A DNA stretch of 64,000 bases from Peptococcaceae bacterium UBA5752 (GTDB taxonomy: Bacteria > Bacillota > Dehalobacteriia > UBA4068): NCBI GenBank assembly GCA_002419055.1, contig DIFI01000009.1, positions 1-64,000 on the forward strand, in the 5' to 3' direction. Numbering within the stretch: the stretch's first letter is position 1; the number at the start of each line of letters is the position of its first letter. Positions 1-7,550 of this stretch are shown piece by piece. The notes under the pieces were generated by a model that was not told where the DNA came from, did not search any database, and was given only the letters and a program-made list of their open reading frames with translations. The position numbers and the translations under genes are program-made.

Positions 1-405
1 TATATTAATCATGATATTGATGATGCATTGCGTGCAGGAATCATTGAAATGTCGCAGTTGCCGGCAGTACCGACAGCTTTATTAGGTGACCGTCATAGTG
101 TACGTATCAACAGCATGGTTTCCAATGTGATTGCCGCGAGTTTTAGCAAAGAACAAATTATCATGACTGAACCGGTTGCATCCGCCATGGATCAACTAAG
201 GGAGTTTCTTTTTACTTCTGTATATTTTAGACCTGAGGCCAGAAAAGAGGAAGAAAAAATTTGGCAGATGATCAATGTCCTATATGATTACTATTCGGCG
301 GAACCGGAAAGGCTTTTAAATGAATATGGAAATATAGTTGATTATATTGCAGGTATGACTGATTCATTTGCCATAGATGTTTATCAAAAAATATTAAATA
401 GCTAA
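1..405 (+). CDS. dGTPase-like protein, C-terminal part (5' end outside window)
   Basis: The open frame runs in from base 1 without a start, so the gene is truncated by the window. The first residues, YINHDIDDALRAGII, match the stretch near the C-terminal end of Firmicute dGTP triphosphohydrolase-like HD proteins, where INHDIDDA(I/L)RAG is characteristic. The catalytic HD motif would lie upstream and is not visible. Enzymes of this family hydrolyse dGTP or other dNTPs to the nucleoside and tripolyphosphate. The frame ends at a TAA and is followed by an intrinsic terminator, so it closes its own transcription unit before dpaA. The family call rests on one motif and on length; other HD-domain dNTPases cannot be excluded. 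Confidence 0.6.
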   Translation, partial: YINHDIDDALRAGIIEMSQLPAVPTALLGDRHSVRINSMVSNVIAASFSKEQIIMTEPVASAMDQLREFLFTSVYFRPEARKEEEKIWQMINVLYDYYSAEPERLLNEYGNIVDYIAGMTDSFAIDVYQKILNS

Positions 406-427
406 TTTAATATAGCATAACAATTCT

Positions 428-450
428 AAGCCGTAATAACGGCTTTTTTA
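428..450 (+). terminator. Intrinsic terminator after the dGTPase-like gene
   Basis: The arms AAGCCG and CGGCTT enclose a short AT loop, and a run of T follows directly. Confidence 0.7.
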
Positions 451-543
451 ATTTGAATTAAATTGGAATCTACTTTTACTGACACACTGCTTCCTGTCTA
501 TCCATATACTATTAATATAATTCTTCTGTTTGAGGTGTTGCCT

Positions 544-1476
544 ATGGCTGCCTTTTCTATAACAGCTGAGCAGAACTTACGTCATATGCCTTCCCCTGCT
601 ATTGCCATTCTCGGCGGCGATGCACGTGAACAGCAGTTGATAGGCGTTTTATATAAGAGAGGCTATCAGCTGCGTTGTTTTGCCAGGCCACCGGAATCAC
701 TGCCCGCCGGTGTTCGTTTTTGTGAAACGGCATCTGAGGCAATGACTGGCGCTGATGCTGTGTTAATGCCAATCCCGGGCTTGCGTGCAGGAGGAAAACT
801 TTACTGTGGTGAGCTTTTGTCGCCGCGGTTGGTGGACGATGACTTTTCAGTGCTTCCTGCACAAACGCCGGTTCTGGCCGGAGTGATATCTCAGCCGTTG
901 CGTGAGATTACCGCGTCGGCCGATCTCAGACTTATTGCTACAGCAGAGCTTGAGGAAATTGCAGCTCCCGCAGCTATTGCGACTGCAGAAGGCGCTATGG
1001 CTCTCGCCATAGAAGCTGATCAATTTTATCTTTATGGTCGTCGTGCTCTAATTATCGGTTATGGTCATATCGGTAGTGCGCTGGCACCACGTCTAAGCGG
1101 TTTAGGGTTATCGGTTGTTATAGTTAACCGTAATAGCCGTCGTCGAGATGAGGCGATAGCTGCAGGTTGGAATGTTGCCGAGTGGCAGCAGTTTGACGCT
1201 GAGGCAGCAAATGCTGACTTGATTTTCAATACTGCGCCGGCTTTACTGCTAGATAAAAAGCTGCTGGCTACTTTGAAACCGGATTGTCTGATTATAGATG
1301 TTTCCGCTGCTCCCGGAGGTTGTGATTTTGGGGCTGCTCGCCAATTAGGTATTAAAGCTATTCCTGCTTTTGGTTTACCGGGACGTTTTGCACCGCAAAC
1401 GATGGGTAAAATATTAGCTACTGTTTATCCGCAATTATTGGATGAGTATCTAGTTAAAAAGGGGAGTGGCATATGA
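544..1476 (+). CDS. dpaA: Dipicolinate synthase subunit A
   Basis: With DpaB this subunit makes dipicolinic acid from the dapA product. Dipicolinate fills the spore core as its calcium chelate. The 310-residue protein has a central Rossmann nucleotide-binding motif GYGHIG at about residue 163 and the family's C-terminal region ending PQTMGKILATVYPQ. The frame is open from 463, but I chose ATG 544 because GAGGTG lies seven bases upstream and the family's N-terminus starts near there; the 27 extra residues have no ribosome site. The stop overlaps the dpaB start (ATGA), so the two are translationally coupled. In Bacillus subtilis the pair is spoVFA/spoVFB and is made in the mother cell under sigma-K. 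No such promoter was identified here. Confidence 0.9.
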   Translation: MAAFSITAEQNLRHMPSPAIAILGGDAREQQLIGVLYKRGYQLRCFARPPESLPAGVRFCETASEAMTGADAVLMPIPGLRAGGKLYCGELLSPRLVDDDFSVLPAQTPVLAGVISQPLREITASADLRLIATAELEEIAAPAAIATAEGAMALAIEADQFYLYGRRALIIGYGHIGSALAPRLSGLGLSVVIVNRNSRRRDEAIAAGWNVAEWQQFDAEAANADLIFNTAPALLLDKKLLATLKPDCLIIDVSAAPGGCDFGAARQLGIKAIPAFGLPGRFAPQTMGKILATVYPQLLDEYLVKKGSGI

Positions 1477-2075
1477 ATCAGCAACCTTTTTTAGGCATCA
1501 GAATCGGCTTTGCAATAACCGGTTCATTTTGTACGCTATCCAAAGTTGTTCCGCAAATAGCGAAATTGCGCGAAGGCGGTGCGATTGTAACGCCAATTAT
1601 ATCGTTTGCAGTACGCGATTATAATACCCGATTTGGTGAGAGCCGCTTTTGGCGTGAACAGATAAGCCGTGCTGCCGCTACTATCGAGATCATTGATACA
1701 ATTGCCGCCGCGGAGCCGATCGGGCCTCAGGCATTACTTGATATTATGGTGATTGCTCCCTGTTCCGGCAATAGTTTAGCAAAGTTAGCGGCAGGCATTG
1801 TTGATACGCCGGTTCTGATGGCTGCAAAGGCTCATTTGCGTAACAACAGGCCGTTGATAGTTGCTGTATCAAGCAACGATGCTTTATCCGCTAATTTCAG
1901 TAATATAGGTACGTTGCTTAACCGTAAACAGTTGTATTTTGTACCATTTACGCAGGACGACGCAGAAACAAAGCCCAATTCGTTGATAGCTGACTGGCAG
2001 CTATTGATCCCGACAATTGCCGCCGCACTAAAAGGCCATCAACTGCAGCCGATTTTTTGTCAGCAGCCTGATTAA
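1473..2075 (+). CDS. dpaB: Dipicolinate synthase subunit B
   Basis: A 200-residue flavoprotein-fold subunit of dipicolinate synthase. The N-terminal GFAITGSFCTL and the later IAPCSGNSLAKLA are the characteristic loops of the family, which belongs to the phosphopantothenoylcysteine decarboxylase-like fold. The start overlaps the dpaA stop by four bases. Its presence with dpaA, asd and dapA marks the host as an endospore former, although some non-sporulating relatives keep the genes. Length is normal for the family and no damage is visible. Confidence 0.9.
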   Translation: MNQQPFLGIRIGFAITGSFCTLSKVVPQIAKLREGGAIVTPIISFAVRDYNTRFGESRFWREQISRAAATIEIIDTIAAAEPIGPQALLDIMVIAPCSGNSLAKLAAGIVDTPVLMAAKAHLRNNRPLIVAVSSNDALSANFSNIGTLLNRKQLYFVPFTQDDAETKPNSLIADWQLLIPTIAAALKGHQLQPIFCQQPD

Positions 2076-2080
2076 AGTAC

Positions 2081-2110
2081 TTGCAAACCAGTGTTTTGCC
2101 GATGTATAAT
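2081..2110 (+). promoter_or_regulatory. Predicted sigma-A promoter for asd-dapA
   Basis: TTGCAA at 2081-2086 and TATAAT at 2105-2110 are separated by 18 bases. The site begins just after the dpaB stop and about 45 bases before asd, so asd-dapA can be expressed in growth independently of sporulation genes. Prediction only. Confidence 0.55.
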
Positions 2111-2154
2111 GTCTAAGTATAATTAATATATTTGGCTAAATCGGAGGGTTTGCA

Positions 2155-3174
2155 GTGAGTAAGACATATAATGTTGCTGTGGTGGGCGCGACCGGCGCTG
2201 TCGGTCAAGAAATACTAAAGGTTCTGGCAGAGAGGGATTTTCCTGTAGGTGATCTGCGTTTATTGGCCAGTGAGCGTTCCCATGGTAAAAAACTTGTCTT
2301 TAGAGGCAAGGAATATACAGTAAGCGAAACAACTAACGATAGCTTTGGTAATATAGATATAGTATTGTTTGCCGGCGGTTCTGCCTCAAAAACATTTGCT
2401 CCTGCCGCCGTGGCTGCCGGTGCTGTTGTGATTGATAACAGCAGCACTTTCCGTTATGATGACGATGTACCGTTGGTGGTTCCGGAAGTCAATCCCGAAG
2501 ATGTGCGTTGGCATAAAGGTATAATCGCTAATCCCAATTGTTCTACAATTCAATTGGTAACAGCATTAAAGCCTCTACATGATGCTGCCCAGATTACTCG
2601 CATCGTCGCGTCTACCTATCAGGCTGTTTCCGGCGCCGGCGCCGAGGGGATTAATGAATTAGCCAACCAGACGGAGCTGTTAAGCAATGATCCCTTCGCT
2701 CAAGTTAAGTCAAATGTCTTCCCTTATCAGATCGCATTTAATGTAATTCCACACATAGACATATTTAAAGAAAACGATTATACTAAAGAAGAAATGAAGA
2801 TGGTTTGGGAAACACAAAAGATGTTCCATGCTCCCGAGATCAAAATAAGCGTTACTGCGGTGCGCGTGCCGGTTTTTCGCAGCCATTCCGAATCGGTAAA
2901 TGTGGAGTTTGCCAAGGAGATGAGCCCCGAGATGGCACGTGAAGTGTTATCGGCGGCACCTGGAGTAATAGTGATGGATGATATAGACAACATAGTATAT
3001 CCGATGCCAATTATCAGCAGTGATACCGATGAGGTCTATGTTGGCCGTATTCGTAAAGATATTTCTGTAAATAATGGACTATGTTTATGGATTGTAGCGG
3101 ATCAACTTAGAAAAGGTGCGGCAACCAATGCGGTTCAAATAGCTCAATTACTAATTACTGAAAAGCTGATATAA
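2155..3174 (+). CDS. asd: Aspartate-semialdehyde dehydrogenase
   Basis: This enzyme reduces aspartyl phosphate to aspartate semialdehyde with NADPH, the branch point for lysine, dipicolinate, threonine and methionine. The 339-residue protein starts with the NADP-binding loop VVGATGAVGQEIL. It carries the catalytic cysteine in NPNCSTIQ and the later RVPVFRSHSE histidine motif. The start is GTG 2155, preceded by GGAGGG at good spacing. It lies upstream of dapA with its own predicted promoter, and both supply the substrate of DpaAB. Length and motifs are complete. Confidence 0.95.
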   Translation: MSKTYNVAVVGATGAVGQEILKVLAERDFPVGDLRLLASERSHGKKLVFRGKEYTVSETTNDSFGNIDIVLFAGGSASKTFAPAAVAAGAVVIDNSSTFRYDDDVPLVVPEVNPEDVRWHKGIIANPNCSTIQLVTALKPLHDAAQITRIVASTYQAVSGAGAEGINELANQTELLSNDPFAQVKSNVFPYQIAFNVIPHIDIFKENDYTKEEMKMVWETQKMFHAPEIKISVTAVRVPVFRSHSESVNVEFAKEMSPEMAREVLSAAPGVIVMDDIDNIVYPMPIISSDTDEVYVGRIRKDISVNNGLCLWIVADQLRKGAATNAVQIAQLLITEKLI

Positions 3175-3251
3175 TTTTTCTGTTACCTGATTTTAAATTG
3201 CTTTCCCTTAATACATATCTATGTAACATATTTCACGGAGGAAGACTTAAT

Positions 3252-4133
3252 ATGGATTTTGGACGATTGATAACTGCTATGGTGACGCCGTTTGATGCAG
3301 ATGGTCGTGTTGATTATAATAAGGCTTGCGAATTGGCAGCCTATTTGCTTGACAACGGTTCCGACAGCCTTGTAGTCTGCGGTACTACCGGCGAGAGCCC
3401 TACTCTATCCAGCGAAGAAAAGTTACGCTTGTTTGCAGAGATTAAACGTTTTGTTGGCAGCAAGACAAAGATTATTGCCGGCACTTCATGCTATGGTACA
3501 GCTCTTTCCGTAGAATTGAGCAAAAAGGCGGAGTCGCTGGGCGTTGATGCAATTTTAGCAGTTACTCCTTATTACAATAAGCCGCCCCAAGATGGTATCT
3601 ATGCTCACTTTGCGTCAATAGCCGAAGCAGTTTCTTTGCCGGTAATTTTATATAATGTTCCTTCACGTACTAACCTTAATATGGAACCGGCGACGACAGT
3701 GCGGTTGGCTACCGACTATAAAAACATCGTAGCATTAAAAGAAGCTTGCCCAAGTATGGATCAAGTCAGCGAGATTATCAAAATGACCGGCGACGACTTT
3801 TTGCTATATTGTGGTGAAGATTCATTGACACTACCAATGCTTTCTTTAGGCGCTGCCGGTGTAATTAGCGTTGCTTCTCATTTGGTGGGCAAGCAACTGA
3901 AAAAAATGATTGATAATTACTTTGCCGGTAATTGGCAAGCTGCACGCAGCGCCCATTTTGAGCTTTATCCTTTGATGCGTAAGATGTTTATCACCAGCAG
4001 TCCATTACCGCTTAAATATTGTTTAAATCGTCTTGGTTGGGACGTTGGCAGTTGTAGATTACCGCTGACCGAACCAACAAAAGAGCAAAAGCAAATCTTA
4101 GATAATATGTTAATAGATTATCAACTTTTATAG
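3252..4133 (+). CDS. dapA: 4-hydroxy-tetrahydrodipicolinate synthase
   Basis: Condenses pyruvate with aspartate semialdehyde through a lysine Schiff base. The 293-residue TIM barrel shows GTTGESPTL, the tyrosine of LYNVPSRTN and the catalytic lysine in ALKEACPS. The frame is open from 3198, but ATG 3252 is preferred because GGAGG precedes it and family members begin MDFG(R)LITAMVTPF. Its 3' end is repeated in decayed form at 6541-6752 and 11400-11485, showing that the block downstream was amplified together with the end of this gene. In Bacillus dapA is followed by an RNase J gene; here about 15 kb intervenes. Confidence 0.95.
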   Translation: MDFGRLITAMVTPFDADGRVDYNKACELAAYLLDNGSDSLVVCGTTGESPTLSSEEKLRLFAEIKRFVGSKTKIIAGTSCYGTALSVELSKKAESLGVDAILAVTPYYNKPPQDGIYAHFASIAEAVSLPVILYNVPSRTNLNMEPATTVRLATDYKNIVALKEACPSMDQVSEIIKMTGDDFLLYCGEDSLTLPMLSLGAAGVISVASHLVGKQLKKMIDNYFAGNWQAARSAHFELYPLMRKMFITSSPLPLKYCLNRLGWDVGSCRLPLTEPTKEQKQILDNMLIDYQLL

Positions 4134-4187
4134 TTGAGGAGCTTCAATGTGAATACATGAACAATAAAATTTAATTATTAATTTTTC

Positions 4188-4220
4188 AGGTGATTGAGAT
4201 ATGCTCAGTCACCTTTTTTA
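4188..4220 (+). terminator. Intrinsic terminator after dapA
   Basis: AGGTGATTGAG and CTCAGTCACCT form an 11-base stem around a short loop, followed by TTTTTTATTT. It separates dapA from the amplified block. Confidence 0.8.
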
Positions 4221-4308
4221 TTTATGCAGTGTTATTTTTTTATGTTCTGTTATTACATTGTCATTACATATATTGTATTACTTAAAATTCAACAAAAACG
4301 GTGTAACT

Positions 4309-4465
4309 ATGAGTAGACTGGACAATTTGCTCCGACCATTAGAGACGGTACTGCATCACTGCATCACTATAACTCTGCTTCCAAGCAGTATTTCTAGGAT
4401 ACTACCAAATATGTCAAGAAATCATAAAAAATAAAAATGAGGTTGCCGCCTTGGAGTTACTGTAA
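4309..4465 (+). pseudogene. Decayed aminotransferase copy (unit 0)
   Basis: This stretch is a collapsed copy of the aminotransferase genes found at 7551, 10090 and 12321. It begins with ATGAGTA then GACTGGACA (one base deleted). It continues with pieces matching the intact genes at TGCATCACTAT, GATACTACCAAA and TCAAGAAATCAT, and ends with codons reading VAALELL-stop followed by AAAGCTGATTGAGGA, exactly as the intact genes end. About 1 kb of the middle is deleted and the frame is broken. The remnant of the leader (AACAAAAACGGTGTAACTATG) also matches. Gene S1 follows it, as an S gene follows two of the intact aminotransferases. Confidence 0.8.
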
Positions 4466-4615
4466 AGCTGATTGAGGAGCGGAGACGTGAGTTTATACCG
4501 GGCAAAGCGTCAATGTCCCTTAATTATATGTCATAAATGTAACATGAATTATGACTTAATCGGACTTATTTCATAATCAATTGTATATTAAAAAGAAAAA
4601 AAGGAGGATGTTTTT

Positions 4616-5167
4616 ATGGCAAAGGATCAAAAGGCAAACAAATTGAATTCACGTATGGTAACTTTGATTGCGGTACTTATTGCTCTGATCTGTGTTTTAA
4701 CTATCGTTGTCAGAATACCGCTGGCGCCCACAAGAGGTTATATGAATTTGTCTAATGTTGGTATTTATTGGTGTTCATTCACATTTGGACCGTGGATTAG
4801 CATGATTGCAGGCGGTATTGGTACTGGTATTGCTGACGCGGTTATGGGTTATCCTCAGTGGATGATTTTTTCGATGATTATTCATGGTGCTCAGGGTCTT
4901 GTCGCCGGTTTAATTGCCCGTGCCGGTAATTACAAAATTCAATGGATGTTGTTAGGTTGGTTTATCGCTAGTATAGTTGACTGCCTTGGTTACTTTGGTG
5001 CAACAGTTTGGATGTATGGTTGGGGTCCGGCCGTTGTTGACTTCCCGGGTCAAGTTATTCAGCAGATAGCTGCTCTCATTATCGGTATCCCGCTCGTATA
5101 CGCTGTTAAAAAAGCTTATCCGCCGATTTCCCAACTTGGCAAAACTCAGAAATGGGAAGAGTCGTAA
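4616..5167 (+). CDS. ECF transporter S component, copy 1
   Basis: A 183-residue, very hydrophobic protein of the energy-coupling-factor S-component type. About six membrane segments are expected. The region RIPLAPTRGYMNLSNVGIY, followed by a glycine-rich GGIGTGIADAVMGYPQW, is typical of the riboflavin-type/DUF1393-like S family. Such proteins bind a vitamin and dock on EcfA-EcfA'-EcfT, which lie at 14320-16925. Start ATG 4616 follows AAAAGGAGG. It is almost identical to copy 4 at 13658, including long stretches without silent changes, so the two duplicated recently or exchanged sequence. The ligand is unknown; the neighbouring PPAT-like aminotransferases suggest a B6 vitamer. Confidence 0.8.
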   Translation: MAKDQKANKLNSRMVTLIAVLIALICVLTIVVRIPLAPTRGYMNLSNVGIYWCSFTFGPWISMIAGGIGTGIADAVMGYPQWMIFSMIIHGAQGLVAGLIARAGNYKIQWMLLGWFIASIVDCLGYFGATVWMYGWGPAVVDFPGQVIQQIAALIIGIPLVYAVKKAYPPISQLGKTQKWEES

Positions 5168-5181
5168 GTCTAATTATATTA

Positions 5182-5266
5182 GAAATAGCAACATAAAATT
5201 ATTTTGGAATTATTTAATATCTTTTTGCTGATCAATTTAACTGATTTTAGAAATGCTAATTTATGG
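5182..5266 (+). repeat. Duplicated 3' flank of S gene, copy A
   Basis: The stretch after S1 (AAATAGCAACATAAAATTAT to GCTAATTTATGG) recurs after S2 at 6404-6492 with few changes. It marks the end of the duplicated unit. Confidence 0.75.
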
Positions 5267-5280
5267 AGCAGAATAATCAA

Positions 5281-5315
5281 AAATAAGGAGCCAATATTGC
5301 GGCTCCTTATTTTTA
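5281..5315 (+). terminator. Intrinsic terminator after S1
   Basis: AAATAAGGAGCC pairs with GGCTCCTTATTT, followed by T residues. Related GGAGCC/GGCTCC hairpins end other units of the block. Confidence 0.8.
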
Positions 5316-5480
5316 TAAAATCATAAAATCATTATTGAATCTCAAATATAAGAGGTATAACATAACATGATTTTTGTAAAAATAATATTATAATTTATAT
5401 ATTGATCTTTATCGTTTTTTATGTTTATTGTTTTCCAGCTGGCAAAAGGAGTATCTTAAAAACAAGTAAAATTTAATTTG

Positions 5481-5683
5481 GGTAATGCGGAACAGTCTGC
5501 TCCGGTTAAAATAAACATTTAATTATTTACTGCAAATTCAAAAATTGTGAGAGCCTTTGAGCCATATTGAGGTGGATGGTTTTGGGAACAGATGAAAACG
5601 GTTTGGACGCTCGCAATATGTTAATTAGGGAACAGATGGTTAATGCTAGTACCGGGTATTTGTCTTGAATCCTAAGTTATATA
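5481..5683 (+). pseudogene. Eroded aminotransferase remnant and spacer (unit 1)
   Basis: The region before S2 keeps traces of a further aminotransferase unit. GGAACAGTCTGCTCCG at 5488 resembles the 5' coding GGACAGCCTGTTCCG. GTTTTGGGAACAGAT near 5580 resembles the 3' coding region. Bases 5621-5683 clearly match the aminotransferase-to-S spacer (AATGCTAGTACCG core, then a tail like TTAATTATAT). No frame is left. The spacer match is strong and the coding matches are weak. The rest of the 593-base gap between S1 and S2 holds the flank repeat and terminator listed separately. Confidence 0.5.
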
Positions 5684-5761
5684 TTTAATAATATTAAGCA
5701 TGATTTGTGACCGAAGGAACTTGGTTGCATAGATCAAGAAACAGAAAAGGAGGCTGTTTTT

Positions 5762-6301
5762 ATGGCAAAAGAAAAAACTGCAAACAGATTGAATATACGT
5801 GTGGTAATTTTGATTGCGGTACTTATTGCTCTGATCTGTTTTTTGACAATAGTTATCAGATTACCATTGGCGCCCACAGAAGGTTATATGAATTTGTCTA
5901 ATGTTGGTATTTATTGGTGTTCCTTCACATTTGGACCGTGGATTAGCATGATCGCAAGTGGTATTGGTACAGGTATTGCTGACGCGGTTACGGGTTATCC
6001 TCAGTGGATAGTCTTTTCAACGATTATTCATGGCGCTCAGGGTCTCGTTGCCGGCTTGATTGCCCGTGCCGGTGGTTACACACTAAAATGGATGTTTATA
6101 GGTTGGATATTTGGTAGTATTGTCGACTGCAGTGGTTACTTCATCGCAACAGTTTTTATGTATGGTTGGGGTTCCGCAGCTGTTGACTTACCAAGTCAGA
6201 TTGTCCAGCAGGTAGCTGCTGCAATTATTGGTATCCCGTTCGTATACGTTGTTAAAAAAGCTTATCCTCCGATTTCCCAACTTGGCAAAACTCAGAAATA
6301 G
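5762..6301 (+). CDS. ECF transporter S component, copy 2
   Basis: A 179-residue paralogue of S1, about as hydrophobic and with the same GYMNLSNVGIYWCSFTFGPW and GTGIADAVTGYPQW segments. It differs most in the later membrane segments (IFGSIVDCSGYFIATVF) and near RLPLAPTEGYMN, where R-G has become E-G. The start is ATG 5762 after AAAAGGAGG. Sequence change concentrated in the presumed binding loops could mean a shifted ligand preference; that is inference. Unlike S3 and S4 it has no intact aminotransferase upstream, only the eroded remnant. Confidence 0.78.
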   Translation: MAKEKTANRLNIRVVILIAVLIALICFLTIVIRLPLAPTEGYMNLSNVGIYWCSFTFGPWISMIASGIGTGIADAVTGYPQWIVFSTIIHGAQGLVAGLIARAGGYTLKWMFIGWIFGSIVDCSGYFIATVFMYGWGSAAVDLPSQIVQQVAAAIIGIPFVYVVKKAYPPISQLGKTQK

Positions 6302-6403
6302 AAAGAATAGTAAGTTTTATTTAACTATGCATGCGATAACTTAATAATTTAACGGCGTATCGAGCATATAAAATACTTCGTAAGATGTAATATTTTATAG
6401 GTA

Positions 6404-6492
6404 AAATAGCAAAACCTAAAATTATTTTGGAATTAGTTAATATCTTTTTGTTGATCAATTTATTAATTGATTTTATAAATGCTGATTTATGG
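6404..6492 (+). repeat. Duplicated 3' flank of S gene, copy B
   Basis: Matches 5182-5266 (AAATAGCAA..., TTATTTTGGAATTA, GCTGATTTATGG). It defines the end of the unit containing S2. Confidence 0.75.
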
Positions 6493-6540
6493 TAGTAAGA
6501 AGTTGGATTGATAAGCATCGCTTCTCCTTTAGTAAGAAAT

Positions 6541-6752
6541 CAACAAAAAAATAGTTGATGATAGTTTTGAGCAAGCTGCACGCAGCGCCCATTTTGAGCT
6601 TTTCCCATTGATGCGTAAAATGTTAGTAGTCCATTAACGCTTAAATATTGTTTGAATCGTCTTGGTTCGGACGTTGGCAGTTGTAGATGAGCGAACCAAC
6701 TCCAGAGAAAAAAAATCTTGGATAAAATGTTAATGGATTATCAGCTTATATA
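6541..6752 (+). pseudogene. Truncated copy of the dapA 3' end
   Basis: From GCAAGCTGCACGCAGCGCCC (6571) to TTAATGGATTATCAGCTTA (about 6749) the sequence follows the last 190 bases of dapA at 3935-4130. It has several small deletions and frameshifts, for example after ATGTTAGTAGTCC. Weaker similarity reaches back to 6541. No start or catalytic region is present. It proves that a segment starting inside dapA was copied together with the downstream unit. Confidence 0.85.
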
Positions 6753-6753
6753 T

Positions 6754-6781
6754 AAAAAGGAGCCGTTATGGCTCCTTTTTA
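6754..6781 (+). terminator. Intrinsic terminator after the dapA fragment
   Basis: AAAAAGGAGCC and GGCTCCTTTTT form a perfect 11-base stem around GTTAT. From here to the AT1 promoter (6782-7032) I see only AT-rich sequence with no gene. Confidence 0.8.
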
Positions 6782-7032
6782 TATAGTATCTTTAAATATT
6801 AATCGACCAGTAATTTTCTGAATATATAGAAAACAATAACAAAGGCGTTTAAATTAGTATATATAAATTTATTACTTCCCGATTTAGCAAAATATTGAAT
6901 TATTTTATCTATTATTAGGCATTTCGCGCTAACGGCAGTAAAACTAACACATATTATTTATTAGTATGCGACGAATTAACTTAATATTTGACATTAAGTT
7001 ATTTATATTAAGTCTTTACCTAGAGGATGAAT

Positions 7033-7083
7033 ATTAGCGCTGGCTAATGCTTCTTGACTTTTGTGCTTTTTTCATGCTAATAT
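7033..7083 (+). promoter_or_regulatory. Operator dyad and promoter of aminotransferase 1
   Basis: A perfect dyad ATTAGC-N4-GCTAAT (7033-7048) sits five bases upstream of TTGACT (7054-7059). Eighteen bases later comes TAATAT (7078-7083). The same -35/-10 pair and spacing occur before aminotransferases 2 and 3, and the dyad recurs before aminotransferase 3. A dyad abutting the -35 box suits an activator or a repressor; the regulator is not in the window. Confidence 0.65.
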
Positions 7084-7124
7084 TCATATGATAAGTTCAC
7101 AGAAGTTAATTGTATGTAAACAAT

Positions 7125-7463
7125 ATTCAACAATATTTGCAATATACGGTCATGCTTTTTGAAAACAAAAAGGGTAGATCAAATTGCAATTATATCTCTG
7201 TTTTTATTTCGCATGGTCGTTCTGGCATCGTATGGTCATCAAATATGATTAAATGGCCATATAAGATGATTCAATAATATTTGCAATAATCGGTCATGCT
7301 TTATGAAAACAAAAAAGGTAAAACATATATGCTATTGCAATTATGTTTCTGTGTGACAAGATAGTTTGAGAAACTGCGAACATAGGGAGAGGTTTTTATT
7401 TCTCATGGTCGTTCTGGCATCGCACGGTCATTACATATGATTAAATTGCCATATAAGATGATT
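7125..7463 (+). repeat. Tandem duplication in the aminotransferase 1 leader
   Basis: Two direct copies, 7125-7268 and 7269-7463, share ATTCAA(C/T)AATATTTGCAA, CGGTCATGCTTT, ATGGTCGTTCTGGCATCG and GCCATATAAGATGATT. The second has about 50 extra bases. Both lie in the roughly 470-base leader between promoter and start codon. No coding potential was seen. The leader-sized repeat may be a duplicated regulatory RNA element or simple drift. Confidence 0.75.
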
Positions 7464-7550
7464 AATAGTTTTATCTCGCGCGTTATGCTTTCTCTGCTGA
7501 CGGAGAGAGTATTTATGTGAAAACAAACAAAAACAAAGGAGCGTGTAATT

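Noticed and set aside
4201..4434. Open frame of 77 codons after the dapA terminator
   Set aside because: It covers the terminator and the collapsed aminotransferase remnant; the apparent protein is frameshifted pseudogene sequence.
5707..5901. Small frame overlapping the start of S2
   Set aside because: It lies out of frame over the S2 ribosome site and coding start and has no start context.
6904..7032. tRNA or other structured RNA before aminotransferase 1
   Set aside because: No cloverleaf or conserved tRNA boxes; the stretch is simple AT-rich DNA.
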